Shown piece after piece: positions 28,036 to 36,857 of a stretch of DNA of 64,000 bases. How positions within the stretch are numbered: the first letter of the stretch is position 1; each line of letters begins with the position of its first letter. Source of the DNA: Solirubrobacter sp963736505. Lineage in GTDB: Bacteria > Actinomycetota > Thermoleophilia > Solirubrobacterales > Solirubrobacteraceae. The notes below the pieces were generated by a model. The model was given only the letters and a program-made list of their open reading frames with translations, was not told where the DNA came from and ran no database searches. The translations under genes were made by a program, and so were the position numbers. The DNA lies in assembly GCA_963736505.1 (NCBI GenBank), contig CAVTOZ010000002.1, positions 1 through 64,000 of the forward strand, read 5' to 3'.

Positions 28036-28175
28036 CGCTTCCCGCCGCGCTCGCCGGCCACACCGCCGTCGTCCTGCTCTACCGCGGCAACTGGTGCCCG
28101 TACTGCAACGCCCAGCTGCGCGCCTTCGCCCGCGCCCGCGACAGAGCCGCCGTCATCGCCGAGGGCGGCCGGTAA
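28036..28175 (+). pseudogene. Fragment of an AhpC/TSA-type peroxiredoxin
   Basis: An in-frame segment ending at a TAA (28173-28175) reads LPAALAGHTAVVLLYRGNWC followed by PYCNAQLRAFARA. This is the active-site region of an AhpC/TSA thioredoxin-fold peroxiredoxin. No start and no C-terminal half can be found; the upstream 280 bases (27758-28035) hold no gene I can support. A remnant. Confidence 0.6.
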
Positions 28176-28248
28176 AGAACCGCCGCCGCCGGCGCACTGA
28201 CCTTCCAAACGGCCGCGGACAGGCGGCCCCGCGGAAAGCGAGCCACGC

Positions 28249-29108
28249 ATGACCACCTATCTCACGATCGACGCCGGCGGGACCGAGCTCTTCTACAGGG
28301 AGGCCGGGGACCCGTCGGCGCCGACCCTGCTGCTGCTGCACGGCTTCCCCAGCTCGTCAGCGCAGTACCAGCAGCTCATGGAGCTCCTCCAGGACCGCTA
28401 TCACGCGATCGCACCCGACTACCCGGCTTCGGGCAGAGCCCGCCGCTCCAGGGCGCCGCCACGTTCGACCGTGTCGCCGATTCGGTCGACGCGTTCTGTA
28501 AGGCGAAGGAGCTCGACCGGTTCAGCCTCTACCTCTTCGACTTCGGCGCCCCGGTCGGGTTCAGGATCGCCACGCGGCACCCCGGCCGCGTGCAGGGACT
28601 GGTCCTGCAAAACGGCAACGCGTACGAGGCCGGCCTGGGACCCGGCATGCAGGCGCTGAAGCCCTACTGGGCCGACCGGGCCGGCAACGAGGCCGCGATC
28701 CGGGGCTTCCTGCGGCTGGAGGCGACCCGCTCGCAATACGTCGACGGGGTCGCCGACCCGGCGATCGTCAACCCCGACCTGTGGGAGCTCGATCAGCGCT
28801 ACCTCGAGCTGCCGGGTCGCGACCAGGTGATGCTCGACCTGCTCTACGACTACCAGAGCAACGTCGAGCTGTATCCGCGCTGGCAGGAGTACCTGCGGAC
28901 CCACCAGCCGCCCGCGTTGCTGCCGTGGGGGCGCAACGACGCCTTCTTCCCTCCCGCCGGCGCGCGCGCTTACCTCGAGCACCTGCCCGACGCCGAGCTG
29001 CAGCTGCTCGACACCGGCCATTTCGCGACCGCGACACACGCCCACGAGATCGCGGGGCTGATCCGCGGGTTCCTGGACGCGCATGTGGGGCGAGCCGTGA
29101 GGACCTGA
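28249..29108 (+). pseudogene. Alpha/beta hydrolase of the Asp-nucleophile type, single-base deletion
   Basis: About 286 residues if repaired. The N-terminus (TTYLTIDAGGTELFYREAGD; LLLHGFPSSSAQYQQLMELL) runs to HAIAPDYP. There the expected GFGQSPPL is broken by loss of one G near 28424, and the rest continues in another frame: RVADSVDAFCKAKELDRFSL, LFDFGAPVGFRIATRHPGRV with Asp as likely nucleophile, then PALLPWGRNDAFFPPAGARA and LLDTGHFATATHAHEIAGLI. Asp at the elbow points to the epoxide hydrolase/haloalkane dehalogenase side of the superfamily. Its 3' end overlaps the converging nucleotidyltransferase. Confidence 0.8.
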
Positions 29109-29129
29109 GCCGCCTGGCGGTTCGGCGTC

Positions 29130-29611
29130 GCTATGCGCCCAGCTCTTCGAGATCCACAAGATCCTGCGGGCGGCCGGCTGCGCGCTTCATCGCGATGAGA
29201 TCGTCGCGAGAGCAGACGCAGACTCAGGCCGCCGAGCGCCGTCTCGACTGCGCTGCGCACCAGATGTTCATAGGCGAGCTCGCCCGGCACGCCGGGCACC
29301 CACTGCATGATGTCGAGGCGTCCGAGCTGCGTGTCCAGGACGAAGTTTCCGCCCGCCGCCAGCTCCGCGGGATCGAGCGGATCGAACGGGAACTCGGAAG
29401 CATCGAAGTCGCTCAGCCCTTGGTGCTGTGCCCCGATGCGACGAAGCAACGCAGCGAGTCGCTCGAGGTTCGCGCTGTCCGGCGCGGGGACGATGTCGAG
29501 ATCCTTCGTCGCGCGCGGGAATCCGTGCGCGCCCACCGCGAGGCCGCCGATCAGGACATAGTCGACGCCGGCGGCGTCGAGTACCGCGATCAGCTCATCC
29601 GGGGCGAACAT
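29130..29611 (-). pseudogene. Nucleotidyltransferase-fold protein, one frameshift
   Basis: About 160 residues. The nucleotidyltransferase signature is clear: VLIGGLAVGAHGFPRATKDL then DIV, i.e. GG followed by DxD. The middle (GGNFVLDTQLGRLDIMQWVP) is typical of DUF6036/AbiEii-like stand-alone enzymes. One extra base near 29195 throws the frame; the repaired C-terminus is SRDDLIAMKRAAGRPQDLVD ending LEELGA with a TAG at 29130. It overlaps by 17 bases the upstream 60-residue gene, so the pair looks like a small toxin-antitoxin cassette. Confidence 0.7.
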
Positions 29612-29777
29612 CGGGCGAGCGGCCCATGTTCTCAGCGAGCTCGGACGCGGTGCGGCTCAATCGCACCGCCTGCTCGAGGCGTTCGGACATCGACCGCTCC
29701 GCGTCCCGCCGGCGATCTTCGGTGCGCGCCGCTTCGTTGCGGCGGATCCACGCGCTGATCGCTTCGCTGTCGGGCAT
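29595..29777 (-). CDS. Small partner of the nucleotidyltransferase
   Basis: 60 residues (MPDSEAISAWIRRNEAARTE; RLEQAVRLSRTASELAENMG). It is all-helical and charged. It starts at ATG 29777 and overlaps the nucleotidyltransferase start. The gene order and size fit an antitoxin or adaptor, but there is no recognisable domain. Confidence 0.5.
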   Translation of the reverse strand: MPDSEAISAWIRRNEAARTEDRRRDAERSMSERLEQAVRLSRTASELAENMGRSPDVRPG

Positions 29778-29820
29778 GCCCCGATCGTACTGCGGGATGA
29801 GGCGAATCGAGGCCGAATCG

Positions 29821-29966
29821 GCACTTACCTTCGGTATGCGGCCCAAACGCGGCCCAGGTAGCGGCAACGCGCCAGCGCCCTCGAAGCCGCCCACGAAAAA
29901 GGCCCCGCTTCCGGGACCTTCGCAAGAGCCCTCTGACGGACTCGAACCGTCGACCCCTTCCTTACC
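29821..29966. repeat. tRNA-Thr 3'-end repeat, copy R1
   Basis: 146 bases matching copy R3 (45076-45221) at about 90% by eye. It contains, on the minus strand, tRNA-Thr bases from the anticodon to the acceptor end (29928-29966), then the tRNA terminator (29896-29918) and about 65 further bases. The match stops exactly at the 5' edge of the anticodon, as expected for an attachment site made by a tyrosine integrase. On the other side it joins a DUF3024 gene fragment. Open frames across it are spurious. Confidence 0.8.
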
Positions 29967-30270
29967 GTTTCGACCTGTTCTGCGAAGAACCACAGCAGCG
30001 ACGAGATCCGGCTGGAGCACGCGACCCGCGGCGGTTCGATCACGCTCGTGGAGCGAACGCCCGCCGTGGAGCGAGCTCGCCGGCCCGGACTGGACGAGCA
30101 TGAAGATCGCGCAGCTTCGCTACGACGAGCGATCGCGGACGTGGTCGCTCTACGCCTGCGACCGCAACGAGCGCTGGTTCCTCTACGACGGCATCCACCC
30201 CGCGCCGGACATCGCGCCGCTGCTCGCTGAGATCGGCGACGACCCCGACCGGCATCTTCTGGGGCTGACG
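29967..30270 (+). pseudogene. DUF3024 copy 2, truncated and frameshifted
   Basis: This is the interior and 3' end of the gene at 13891-14229. Compared with the intact copy it lacks the first 12 or so codons, has an extra A near 30056 and an extra C near 30244. It directly abuts the tRNA-Thr fragment R1. Large blocks are base-identical (for example the segment coding for DERSRTWSLYACDRNERWFL). Confidence 0.85.
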
Positions 30271-30319
30271 CACGGCGGGGTCCTCGACGGCGACAGGGAC
30301 GTGGCCGACCGACGAAGCC

Positions 30320-31625
30320 ATGACCCGACTACTCGTGACTTGGCCGATCTACGGATGGGTGGCCCAGCCGCGTGTCGTGATGGTGCTCTCCGCCATCGAG
30401 CTGGAGCGGCGTCGTCGCAGCAACAAGATCGAGAACGTCTTCACGCTGCCGCCGAAGCTCACGCTCGAGCACCTTATTCCGCAGAAGTGGCGCGATCACT
30501 GGCCGCCGGAAGACCCCACGGGGCAACGTTCGGTTGACGAGCTTGAAGTGGCGCGAGACGCCGTGCTGCACCGGATCGGAAATCTCACTCTCACCAGCGG
30601 AGCGCTGAACTCGTCGCTGTCTAACAACGCCTGGGTCGTCAAAGGGCCTGCGCTCCACGCCCACAGCTTGCTCGTGCTGAACTCCGAGGTCTCCGCTTAC
30701 TCGCAGTGGGACGTGGACGACATCAACCGGCGTGGATTCGCTCTCGCGCTGGAGATCTGCAAGATCTGGCCGTCGGCGTGCGGAGTCGCCCAGGCGGAGG
30801 CGGTCCCGTGCCTAGAAGAGATCCTGGCGGATGCTCCCGCGGCCGCGACAACCCCGACTACAGGCACCGCAGGCGGAGTCTCGATCGCCACGCTCGTGGC
30901 CGCGAACTTCGTCGAGGAGGGGGAGACGCTCGTCCCGGTACGAGCCGGCGTGTCAGCCACCGCGGTGGTGCTCGCCGACGGTCGACTGGAGTGCTTGGGT
31001 CAAACGTTCGACACACCGTCAGCGGCAGCAAAGCACTGCGCGGGGACCGGCGCCGAGAACGGGTGGACATTTTGGCTCGCTGAGCGGGATGGCGAGCTCA
31101 TTTCCCTCCGCGACCTTCGCACGCAGTACCTGAGCGCAAACGCCTCCGCCAGAGAGACCGCGCGACACGAGACGAAGTATCGCTTCTGGACTGGGCTCCT
31201 CGAGGTCGCCCGAGAGCGAGACCACGCTCGGTTCGGGCGTGCGTCACCCAGCTCCGACGGCTGGCTCAGTGTCGGAGCCGGCTTTTCGGGAGTCCATTAC
31301 GCCCTCTCGATCAGACAAGTTGAAGGCGGAGTTCATCTTTGGATCGAACGACCGTCGGCCGACGCGAATCGCCGGATTCTCGAGGCATTGCGAAGTCAAC
31401 AGGAAGCGATTGAGCTCAGCTTCGGCGCGCCGCTCGACTGGGACGCCAAGGACGGGCGCAAGCGCTACTGGATCAGTGCTGCCGTCACGGGTGGGTATGC
31501 CGACGAGGAGGCTACGTGGCGCGCCTCTCAATGAACGCATGGTGGACGCCATGGCGCGGCTTGATGCCGCGCTCTCGAACCACCTCGACCAAGCCGTTTC
31601 CTCAGCGCGCCCTTCGCAGGGGTGA
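30320..31625 (+). pseudogene. GmrSD-type HNH (DUF1524) plus RAMA and DUF4268 protein, 5' truncated and frameshifted
   Basis: Domains in order: the end of the helical linker (VTWPIYGWVAQPRVVMVLSA), a DUF1524-type HNH block (LTLEHLIPQKWRDHWP; HRIGNLTLTSGALNSSLSNN) at residues about 35-115, a RAMA-like module at about 195-275 (DGRLECLGQTFDTPSAAAKH; NGWTFWLAERDGELISLRDL), and DUF4268 from about 285 (YRFWTGLLEVARERDHARFG; VHLWIERPSADANRRILEAL). A frameshift near 31520 separates the DUF4268 tail (NERMVDAMARLDAALSNHLD). The N-terminal DUF262 nuclease/NTPase domain of GmrSD proteins is missing. Complete proteins of this type restrict modified phage DNA. Confidence 0.75.
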
Positions 31626-31645
31626 CCGGGAGGGCGCGCACGATT

Positions 31646-31778
31646 CGTATGCGGCCCAACCCGGCCCTCGTAGCGGCGACGCGCCACCCCCCTCAAGGCC
31701 ACCCAGTAGAAACAGGCCCCGCACGCGGGACCTCGCAAGAGCCCACTGACGGACTCGAACCGTCGACCTCTCTCTTGC
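31646..31778. repeat. tRNA 3'-end repeat, copy R2
   Basis: A more diverged relative of R1/R3. The minus strand carries a tRNA T-arm and acceptor end with a perfect GACGG/CCGTC T-stem, but acceptor AGTGGGC rather than AGAGGGC, followed by a weakened terminator and the same flanking motif (ATGCGGCCCAA). It probably derives from a different tRNA gene or an older integration. It separates the GmrSD remnant from the helicase operon. Confidence 0.7.
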
Positions 31779-31911
31779 TCGTCCCGCTATTTGCGCGAAT
31801 TTCCCTTTTGGTGCATAGTGCCAATTTGCAGGGAGTGTCGTACTAAGCGACTGGCGGCTCAGAACCATGTGGCCCAAGAGCGGCCCGCAAAGCGGCGGCT
31901 CGTCGGTGCGA

Positions 31912-34900
31912 TCAGTCCGGGACGAGCAACCCCGCCGCCAGCAGAGCTGCTCCGATGGTGACTTCGCGGCGGCGCTCCAAGTCGCGACGGCGTCCTTCAT
32001 GCTCGACTTGACGGTTGCGCAACTGTCCCTGGCGGAGACGCCGAATACGTTCGTCGGTTGCCTCCTGCGCAAGCCGCCGCACGTGGCGCTCAAAGCGATC
32101 GTGAGACAGATCGAGACTTGCGATCCGCGCGTCTACGCTCTCGGCGGTGACCCGGCGGAGCCCCTGTTCCCGTCGCAATACCTCGGCGTCAAGCCAGGTC
32201 GTGGCGATCCGGTACGCGTCGTTGATGGCGCTCTCAGCCAACACCTCGATGTCGGAAGACGGAGCGCGCGCCTGCGCGATCAGCTCGGGTAGCTGCTGCA
32301 TCGTCGCGACGTCCACCTCCCCGCCGACGCGAACGACGACGTTGACGTGTTCGAGGCGATCGCGCAGCGCTCGCTCCCGCAGCTCGAACGCGAAGAACAG
32401 CGAGAGGGCGTCCAGTTGGTCTCTCGGAACGCCGAGAATGCCGGCTGACATCAGTGGCACTCCGCGCTCCGCATGTCCCGCGATCCCCCTCACCAGCGGG
32501 TGATGCAGCGAGATGAACTCGAGCGTTGCATCCCGCATTGCCACGGCCGCGTCGAAGGTGACAGTAAGTGATTCGGTTCCTGTCGCACGCGCGAGGAACG
32601 CCAGCAGCGCCCGCCGCTCGTCGGGCGCTTCGGTGCCGCCGGCGACAAGGTCCGGGCCAAACCGGTCATCCCCTGACGCGACGCGGAGCTCGAACGTGCC
32701 ACCACTTCCTCCACGCAGAGTGCCGCGTGGCGTGCGGCCTTCGAGCCAGCGCGTAACGAGTCGCTGAATCTCTTCGGGCGTGACATAGCGCCGGCTCGCC
32801 TCGATGTCGCTGAAACGGTCGATGAACACGTCGTCCATGCCGACGATGCGCCGGCTGTCGTCGTCGAATTCGTCGTCCTCCTTCTGGCGCCGAACGATCA
32901 CATCGGCCACCTGTCGGACCCTGATTTCTTCCTCTGCCCTGGTGAGTTGCCGTGTGAGCACCTCCCGCTGGAGGCTCTCGAGCGCGTGCTGCTCCTCGCC
33001 GAGAATCGCCTCGAGGTCGCCTATCGAGCGCTCGAAGATCCCGATGCGTTCGTAGAGACGGTGGAAGATGCGATCCTCGATCGTGTCGTTGACCACCATG
33101 TTCAGCACGTGGATTACCTTCGTGTCCTGGCCGTAACGGTCCAAGCGCCCGATGCGCTGCTCGACGCGCATGGGATTCCACGGAAGGTCGTAATTGACCA
33201 TCGCCGAGCAGAACTGGAAGTCGAGGCCCTCAGAGCCGACTTCTGACGACAGCAGCACCGTTGGCCCGGCAGCGTCTTGAAACGCCTTCACCGCCTCCTG
33301 GCGCTGCGTGCGATCCATCGGTCCGTAGAGCTTGAGCACCCGCAGGCGGTGGCCGCCTACGGTGCGCTCCGCGAGACGCTCGGCGAGACTTTCGATCGTC
33401 CTAACGAAGAACGAGAACACGAGCACCCGATCGGTGCCCTCGGCCAGCAGGAGCTCGAGCGCCTCGACGAATCGCTCGAACTTCGTGTCCAGTCGCGGGC
33501 GCCTGATCGTTCCCGCGAGACGACTGGCGTCGAAGTGCGCGGACATCTCATCGGAGTCCACGTCGCTCGCCTCGTCGAACGCGAGGTCGATGCCGCGCTG
33601 CTCCACCAGTTCCGGAACACGATCGATCATCGCCGGCAGGCACGAGATCGCCTGGCGCTGGAGCATGGAGAGAACGAAGCCAACGCCCGACCCCAGGTGG
33701 CTGTACTCGGCGGCAACCCAAGTCCGCGACGGCGTCGTACGCGGACTGCTCAGGAGGGCTCAGTTCGACGCGGATAGTTCTCGCGCGCCTTGTGGGGAAG
33801 AGATGCTGGACCTCGCGCTTGCGCGTGCGCGTGAACACGTGAGCGAGGGTGTTGAGCGCGACGAGGTCGAGCTGCGAGCTGATGCCGTCCTCGCGCTCGA
33901 ACGGCCCTCCGGCCTGCCCCGCCTGCAACCGCGAACGCAGCTCTTCGAAGCGCGCCGAGCGGGCGAGCCGGCGGCCGTGGGCTGTACGTGTCACGCGGGA
34001 CATTCCTTCGAGCACCTGATCGAAGTTCGGCGGCCACGTCCGGCGCAGCGCACGCAGAGCGTCGTTCAGATACTCGTTTGGAGCGATCAACTGTTCCGCC
34101 GCGTGGAAGTCGCCGAACTCGTCGGGGAGGAGCAGCCGTAGCAACTCGAAGAAATCCTCCCGGCGCAAATTGAGGGGGGTGGCCGTCAGGAAGAGCGCGT
34201 GCTCAGCGCGCTCGCACAGCGCCTCGCCAGTCGGTTCGTAAGCGTCCCATGATTCCGGAGATGGTGCGCCTCGTCGATGACCACGACGTCAAAGCGCGGC
34301 TGCAGCTCATCGAGTAGCGCGAGATTCTGCGCATTCCTCAGCAGCTCGAGAGAGCCGATCATCCAGCGCGGCGCCGCTCCCTCGGCAACCTCGCGGATCT
34401 GGCGGCGCCACTGTGGACCGTCGAGCCTTGGAACTCGAGGTCGAATCGCTGCTGGAGTTCCAGGTGCCACTTGATCAACAGGCTCGAGGGCAGGCCACCA
34501 GCGCCGTGTCGAGCTGCCTGCGGGCGCGCAACTCTGAGAGCACAATGCCCGCCTCGATCGTCTTGCCGAGGCCGACCTCGTCGGCGACCAGCAGGCGACC
34601 GGCAGGTCCGTCGAGCAGCTTGAGTACCGGCTTAAAATTGGTAGGGCAGGCGCTCCGTCCGCGAGGCGGCGAACGCGAGCAGGTTGTCGGCGAGTCGGCG
34701 GTCTTCAGCTTGCGCAGCGTGAAGTAGGTCTGCAACGCGGGAGCGTCGGCGAGGCGCCATGCACGTAGCAATGCCAGCGCGTCACTCGGGTCGGGCGCGT
34801 CCGCCTCCTCGCCCTGCGCCGGGACCAGGCTCCGCTCGGGATACCAGCGCTTCTCGTGCGGCCCGAGGAACAGCTGATACCGCGGCTCGGCCCCGTCCTC

Positions 34901-34981
34901 GTCGATCCCGATGACCGGTCCGTTGATGTCCGGTGTGCCCCGGAGGGCAACGATCTCCCCGATCGAGAACCGCGCGCTCAT
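31912..34981 (-). pseudogene. SNF2/RapA-type helicase, last gene of the Hsp70 operon, frameshifted in its N-terminal half
   Basis: About 1010 residues if repaired. ATG 34981 overlaps the Hsp70 stop (ATGA). The N-terminus (SARFSIGEIVALRGTPDING; YQLFLGPHEKRWYPERSLVP) is a small SH3-like module. The SNF2 core follows: LLVADEVGLGKTIEAGIVLS (Walker A), VVVIDEAHHLRNHGTLTNRL (DEAH), then LPDEFGDFHAAEQLIAPNEY. From about 33660 one clean frame of 584 residues holds the helicase C domain (VLVFSFFVRTIESLAERLAE; LLSSEVGSEGLDFQF; MRVEQRIGRLDRYGQDTKVI) and a long coiled-coil-rich tail. Frameshifts lie near 34680, 34470, 34190 and 33680. This architecture is shared with RapA-like proteins and several phage-defence helicases. 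Confidence 0.8.
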
Positions 34982-36857
34982 CGCGCCCACTTCTGCGCTA
35001 GCCGAATGCCGCCGTATCGAACCTGCATGCGACGTATCTCCGCGACTCGCGGCGCGATCTCGAAGCGCACGTCGGGAAGGCAGTCGAAGTCCGGCATCGC
35101 TTCGTAGCGTTCTGCTGACGGGATGTGGCGCATGCGTTTCACCTCGCCGTGAAAAGACCTGCCGTCGACGTCGACGCCCTCGACGACGTCGCCGACGTGC
35201 AGCAGCCGGTCGAGCGGCACCGAGCGCAGGTCGGCCGAGTTGACGAGCGGGAGTGCGCCGACGTCCTGCTCGAACCACTCGTTCAGGTCCTGCTCCGAGA
35301 ACGCGGTCTGGATCTCGCCGTCGGCGAGTTTGCGCCCCGTCTTGTCCATCACACGCAGTCCGGGCACCGCCGCCTCCGGCCGCAGGATCAACTCCAGCGA
35401 CGCTCCAGCCGGGTGACGCTCGACGTTCGCGAGACCGGAGACGAAGCGATGCCCCAGCTGGTCTTCGAAGATGCCTAGCGAGGTCTTCTCGCGCGAAGGG
35501 GCGAGCGGCACGATTCGCCGAACCTCGAGCCGCCCGTCCTTGCCACGCGCGAACGGCGTCCCGCGCTCGACGAGGCGACGAAAGCCGTCCGTATCGCTGG
35601 TGAGCAGATCCACGTCCCAGAGCACGACCTGCTCAAACGCATCTTCGACCTCTTCGGCGAAGCTCACGAGACCCCGAGCGACGTCTGTGATGGCGGCCTC
35701 GACACCGTCTGAGCGATCGGCGCCGACACCCGAGTCGAACCGAGATGCCCGAAGAGTCCGCGGACACGATCCTGCACGCAGGGGACGCACGAGAAGCCAC
35801 TGGACATGACGACGCGGTCCACGTCGTTGATCGTCCGCCCCGCCCGGTCGAGCAGCCTGCGCACGATCTGCTCGATCCCGTCGATCACGCCTACGACCCC
35901 GAGCTCGAACTCCTCGCGCATAACCGGGATTCCAAGTAGCTCAGCCGTCGAGTGCGTCGAGAGCTGGATCTTGCACTCCTCGACCAAGCCCGCGGCGACC
36001 TGCGGATGCTGGCGGCGGAGCTGCACATTCGCTGCGTGGCCGCCGCGCACCAGGGCATCGTGGAGCGCCGCATCAATCGCCCTACCGGCGACTTGATCCG
36101 AACCCATCGCGGCCAGCTGCCGAACCGGCGTCGGGCGCCCCAATCCCGGCAGGCGTTCGTACTCGGCGAGCGTCAGGTCGAGCGTGCCGCCGCCGTGGTC
36201 GAAGATCAGCACAGTCTCCCGGTCGGCGACGTCGAAGGCGTGGCAACGGTCCCGCTGCGACAGCGACCGGCTCCAGAACGAACGTCACTCGCTCGATCAG
36301 GTCCCTCCACGACGAGAAGAACGCCCGCCCGTCGCGATCGCAGGTATGCCTGAGACCGCAGAGAAGCCGTTTCCGTGCGGTGCTGGAGAAGGTGATCGGA
36401 ATCCCGACCAGCACGCGATCGACGTCGCCGGCTGCCACCGCCTCCTGCAACAGGTGCTGCGCAAGCAGCTGGATCGACGTGACGAGCTCGAGCCGCGACC
36501 ACGAGCGCCCGACCTCCTCGATCCGCCAGCCGTTCCTGGCGATCATCGCCTGCTCGGACGGGTCGTCATCAGCAGCCCATGATCCTCCCGCAGCACTCTG
36601 GTGCGGAGACGCTGCTCCTCCAGCTCCGGCTTGAACGTGATCAGGTACGGCGCGCTGCCCGGCGCGCGATCGAAGCGTCGAATGGCCTTGCCCCCGATCG
36701 CGGGAGTTGCGCCACACGGGTCGAACACTGCGCTCCTCAGCACCGTGTCGTACGGCCGGTCTGGCCCGACAGCGACGCCGCGGACGGACTCGGCGCCGCC
36801 GAACGGGCCCTGTATGGCGACGCAGGAGTTGGTCGTCCCGAGGTCGAGGCCGATCAT
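34978..36857 (-). pseudogene. Hsp70-family ATPase of the defence-like operon, frameshifted
   Basis: About 626 residues. ATG 36857 overlaps the HEAT gene stop. Actin-fold motifs are present: MIGLDLGTTNSCVAI (phosphate 1), LVGIPITFSSTARKRLL, IFDHGGGTLDLTLAEY (phosphate 2) and VVMSSGFSCVPCVQDRVRGL (adenosine motif). The C-terminal 270 residues (LGIFEDQLGHRFVSGLANVE; SADLRSVPLDRLLHVGDVVE) are not a standard DnaK substrate-binding domain and lid. At least three frame changes lie near 36550, 36210 and 35720. It is not the housekeeping DnaK: no grpE or dnaJ is nearby and the C-terminus differs. Confidence 0.8.

Noticed and set aside
29836..31735. Open frames starting MRPKRGP across the tRNA repeats
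   Set aside because: They translate tRNA and terminator sequence at each repeat; a known type of spurious ORF at tRNA attachment sites.
31912..34981. Assignment of the SNF2 helicase to DISARM (DrmD) or BREX
   Set aside because: None of the partner genes of those systems (DrmA/B/C, methylase, PglX/PglZ, BrxC) is present.
34978..36857. Housekeeping DnaK
   Set aside because: No grpE/dnaJ/hspR nearby, non-canonical C-terminal domain, and tight coupling to helicase genes.
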